Source: Actinomycetota bacterium
Lineage (GTDB): Bacteria; Actinomycetota; Actinomycetes; Mycobacteriales; Micromonosporaceae
Length of the DNA stretch: 8,512 nucleotides
Assembly: GCA_005885115.1 (NCBI GenBank)
Contig: VAXX01000496.1
Span: 1 to 8,512 of the forward strand
Reading direction: 5' to 3'
The notes below the pieces were generated by a model, which was not told the DNA's origin, did not search any database, and saw only the letters and a program-made list of their open reading frames with translations. This document shows positions 7,400 to 8,512 of the stretch, piece by piece. A program made the position numbers and the translations under genes. Numbering within the stretch: position 1 is the stretch's first letter; each line of letters begins with the position of its first letter.

Positions 7400-7415
7400 C
7401 GGTAACCGGTTTCAG
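7400..7415. promoter_or_regulatory. Possible secondary LacI-type operator
   Basis: The 16-mer CGGTAACCGGTTTCAG is centred on CG (7407/7408), with six of eight half-site positions symmetric, and its right half GGTTTC matches the right half of the 7500-7515 site. It abuts the better site at 7416-7431 exactly. It lies in the transcribed leader of the minus-strand operon. Its role as an operator is uncertain; the perfect core AACCGGTT could be coincidental in GC-rich DNA. Confidence 0.3.
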
Positions 7416-7431
7416 TGGAAAACGCTTTCCG
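7416..7431. promoter_or_regulatory. Probable LacI-family operator of the transporter operon
   Basis: TGGAAAACGCTTTCCG is a 16-bp CG-centred near-palindrome (centre 7423/7424) with GGAAA/TTTCC arms, the usual form of LacI-family operators. It overlaps the transcription start predicted for the minus-strand promoter at 7464-7435, so a bound repressor would block initiation. The regulator encoded in the same operon is the natural candidate ligand. Confidence 0.75.
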
Positions 7432-7434
7432 CCG

Positions 7435-7464
7435 GTTCTACTCCCTTCGTCTCCGTCCCGTCAA
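7435..7464 (-). promoter_or_regulatory. Predicted sigma70-like promoter of the transporter operon
   Basis: On the minus strand TTGACG (7464-7459) is followed after 18 bases by TAGAAC (7440-7435), which match the TTGACA and TATAAT consensus at five and four of six positions. Transcription would begin near 7428, leaving a leader of roughly 68 bases before the ATPase ATG. The predicted start falls inside the operator at 7416-7431. Confidence 0.5.
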
Positions 7465-7472
7465 CCCTTGAC
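7460..7472. repeat. Inverted repeat joining the two divergent -35 boxes
   Basis: GTCAA CCC TTGAC is a perfect inverted repeat with 5-bp arms and a 3-bp centre. Each arm contains most of the -35 hexamer of one divergent promoter. It could therefore be simply two back-to-back -35 elements, or in addition a site for a dimeric activator. Confidence 0.6.
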
Positions 7473-7496
7473 CGCTGAGCGCGACGACAACACAAT
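7468..7496 (+). promoter_or_regulatory. Predicted sigma70-like promoter of the alcohol dehydrogenase gene
   Basis: TTGACC (7468-7473) and CACAAT (7491-7496) are separated by exactly 17 bases and match the consensus at five and four of six positions. Transcription would start near 7503, giving a leader of about 28 bases before the ATG at 7531. The predicted start lies inside the palindrome at 7500-7515. Confidence 0.55.
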
Positions 7497-7499
7497 GGC

Positions 7500-7515
7500 C
7501 GGAAAGCGGTTTCCA
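7500..7515. promoter_or_regulatory. Probable LacI-family operator of the alcohol dehydrogenase gene
   Basis: CGGAAAGCGGTTTCCA is a 16-bp CG-centred near-palindrome (centre 7507/7508) sharing the GGAAA...TTTCC arms with the site at 7416-7431. It overlaps the predicted start of the plus-strand promoter, the same relative position as the first site has to the minus-strand promoter. This suggests a single LacI-type protein controls both directions. Confidence 0.75.
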
Positions 7516-7518
7516 CTC

Positions 7519-7523
7519 GGGAG
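7519..7523 (+). promoter_or_regulatory. Ribosome binding site of the alcohol dehydrogenase gene
   Basis: GGGAG lies seven bases before the ATG at 7531 and fixes that start. It forms part of the short palindrome CACTCGGGAGTG (7514-7525), directly beside the operator. Confidence 0.65.
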
Positions 7524-7530
7524 TGATCTG

Positions 7531-8512
7531 ATGCGCTCGGCCCAGGTGCTCGCGTACGGCAAACCGGTCTCCATCACCGAGGTCGCCGAGCCCACGGTGC
7601 GCGACCCGCACGACGTCATCGTCCGCATCGCCGGGGCCGGGGTGTGCCGCACCGATGTGCACATCCTGCACGGTGAGCTGGAGGAGGCGTTCCATCCCAC
7701 CCTCCCGCTGACCCTGGGCCACGAGAACAGCGGCTGGGTGCACGAGGTCGGGCCGGCGGTCACCCACCTGGCGGTCGGCGACCCGGTCATCGTCCACCCC
7801 GCGGTCACCTGCGGGCACTGCCCCGCCTGCCGGTCCGGCAACGACATGCACTGCCCGTCGTGGCGCTTCCCGGGCGTGGACGGCTGGCCCGGCGGGTACG
7901 CCGAACTGTTACGTACCAGCGCCCGCGCGCTCGTACCGTTGCCGGACGGGACGGACCCGGCCCCGCTGGCGCCGCACGCGGACGCGGGCCTGACGGCGAT
8001 GCACGCGGTACGCCGGATCGCCCCCTTCACCGACGCCGGGTCCACCGTCGTCACGATCGGCTCCGGCGGGGTCGGCCAGATCGCCATCCAACTGCTGCGG
8101 TTGCTCACCCCGGCCCGGTTGGTCGTGGTCGAGATCGACCCGGTACGCGCGGCCGCCGCCCGGCGCCTGGGCGCCGACCTCGTCCTCGAACTGCCCGCTC
8201 CCCAGGCCGCACTCGCGGTCCGGGAGCTGACCAACGGCGTCGGCGTCGGGGTGGTACTGGACCTGGTCGGCGAGGGGGACGTACCGGCGCACGCGATGGG
8301 CATGCTCGCCAAGGGCGGCGTGTACTCGATCGTCGGCTACGGCGGGTACGTCCGGATCGAGCACCTCGACATGATCAACCGGGAGCTGACCATCCTGGGC
8401 AACCAGATCGGCACGTACGCGGATCTGGTGTCCCTGATGGAGTTCGTCGCCCAGGGCCGGGTCACCATCGACTCGACGCTGTTCCCGCTCGACGCGGTCG
8501 CCGACGTGCTGC
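7531..8512 (+). CDS. Zinc-dependent alcohol dehydrogenase, probably NAD-linked (3' end beyond window)
   Basis: Medium-chain dehydrogenase; 327 residues are visible without a stop, close to the full family length of about 340-350. It would oxidise an alcohol to an aldehyde or ketone in the cytoplasm. The catalytic zinc site is suggested by Cys39 (GVCRTDVHILHG), His64-Glu65 (GHENSGWV) and Asp151 in HADAGLT, where many family members have Cys; secondary-alcohol dehydrogenases such as the Rhodococcus ruber enzyme ADH-A are known to use Asp here. The structural zinc cysteines are Cys94, Cys97, Cys100 and Cys108. The Rossmann motif GSGGVG spans 177-182, and the acidic end of strand two (VVVEIDP, Asp203) favours NAD over NADP. 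The ATG has a good ribosome site and follows a promoter and operator that mirror those of the divergent importer operon, so the enzyme probably acts on the imported compound or a product of it. The substrate is unknown. Confidence 0.93.
   Translation, partial: MRSAQVLAYGKPVSITEVAEPTVRDPHDVIVRIAGAGVCRTDVHILHGELEEAFHPTLPLTLGHENSGWVHEVGPAVTHLAVGDPVIVHPAVTCGHCPACRSGNDMHCPSWRFPGVDGWPGGYAELLRTSARALVPLPDGTDPAPLAPHADAGLTAMHAVRRIAPFTDAGSTVVTIGSGGVGQIAIQLLRLLTPARLVVVEIDPVRAAAARRLGADLVLELPAPQAALAVRELTNGVGVGVVLDLVGEGDVPAHAMGMLAKGGVYSIVGYGGYVRIEHLDMINRELTILGNQIGTYADLVSLMEFVAQGRVTIDSTLFPLDAVADVL

Noticed and set aside
5837..7405. A 522-residue plus-strand frame opposite the ATPase
   Set aside because: It lies wholly antisense to a gene with complete ABC motifs and shows only low-complexity translation.
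7514..7525. Short palindrome CACTCGGGAGTG over the dehydrogenase ribosome site, as a riboswitch-like hairpin
   Set aside because: The arms are only four to five bases with a tiny loop, and the leader is too short for a riboswitch. It is probably chance overlap of operator end and Shine-Dalgarno sequence.
7461..8312. Minus-strand frames opposite the alcohol dehydrogenase
   Set aside because: The plus-strand dehydrogenase has all zinc and Rossmann motifs, a promoter and a ribosome site; the minus frames have none of these and would run across the divergent promoters.
1..8512. Mobile elements, CRISPR arrays, tRNA or rRNA genes
   Set aside because: No transposase or integrase motifs, no regularly spaced repeats and no tRNA- or rRNA-like stretches were recognised; almost all of the window is covered by the genes listed.

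Overview
The window is very GC-rich, with strong G/C bias at third codon positions, frequent GTG starts and a striking abundance of the tetramer GTAC. This points to an actinomycete, most likely a member of the Micromonosporaceae; the family placement is an inference from composition and gene style only. The window reads as a small-molecule uptake and catabolism locus built on two divergent transcription units.

Layout: positions 7360 down to 6 carry one tightly packed minus-strand operon. In transcription order it holds a two-domain sugar-type ABC ATPase (7360-5789), two different RbsC-type permeases (5792-4794 and 4797-3796), a lipoprotein substrate-binding protein of the ribose-binding type (3778-2582), a LacI-family regulator (2581-1529), and a Pct-type acyl-CoA/acetate CoA-transferase (1532-6). 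A further gene appears to begin at position 6 and continue past the left edge. Nearly every junction is an ATGA/GTGA overlap, a TGATG or an abutting stop-start pair. The only real gap, 17 bases before the binding protein, carries the clearest Shine-Dalgarno sequence inside the operon. On the plus strand, a zinc-dependent, probably NAD-linked alcohol dehydrogenase starts at 7531 and runs off the right edge.

The 170-base divergent region (7361-7530) is unusually orderly. Two sigma70-like promoters stand back to back, with their -35 boxes forming the arms of an inverted repeat only 3 bases apart. Each predicted transcription start is covered by a CG-centred LacI-type palindrome, and the palindrome centres are 84 bp apart, close to eight helical turns. 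The simplest model is that the operon-encoded LacI protein represses both directions and itself, perhaps with DNA looping, until an inducer derived from the substrate arrives.

Taken together, an ABC importer brings in an unidentified small molecule, the dehydrogenase oxidises an alcohol group, and the CoA-transferase activates a carboxylic acid to its thioester. A CoA-transferase plus alcohol dehydrogenase beside a 'sugar' importer suggests that the substrate may not be a simple sugar. A perfect 14-bp hairpin lies just after the binding-protein gene, either inside the start of the regulator gene or, if a TTG start is used, between the two genes.
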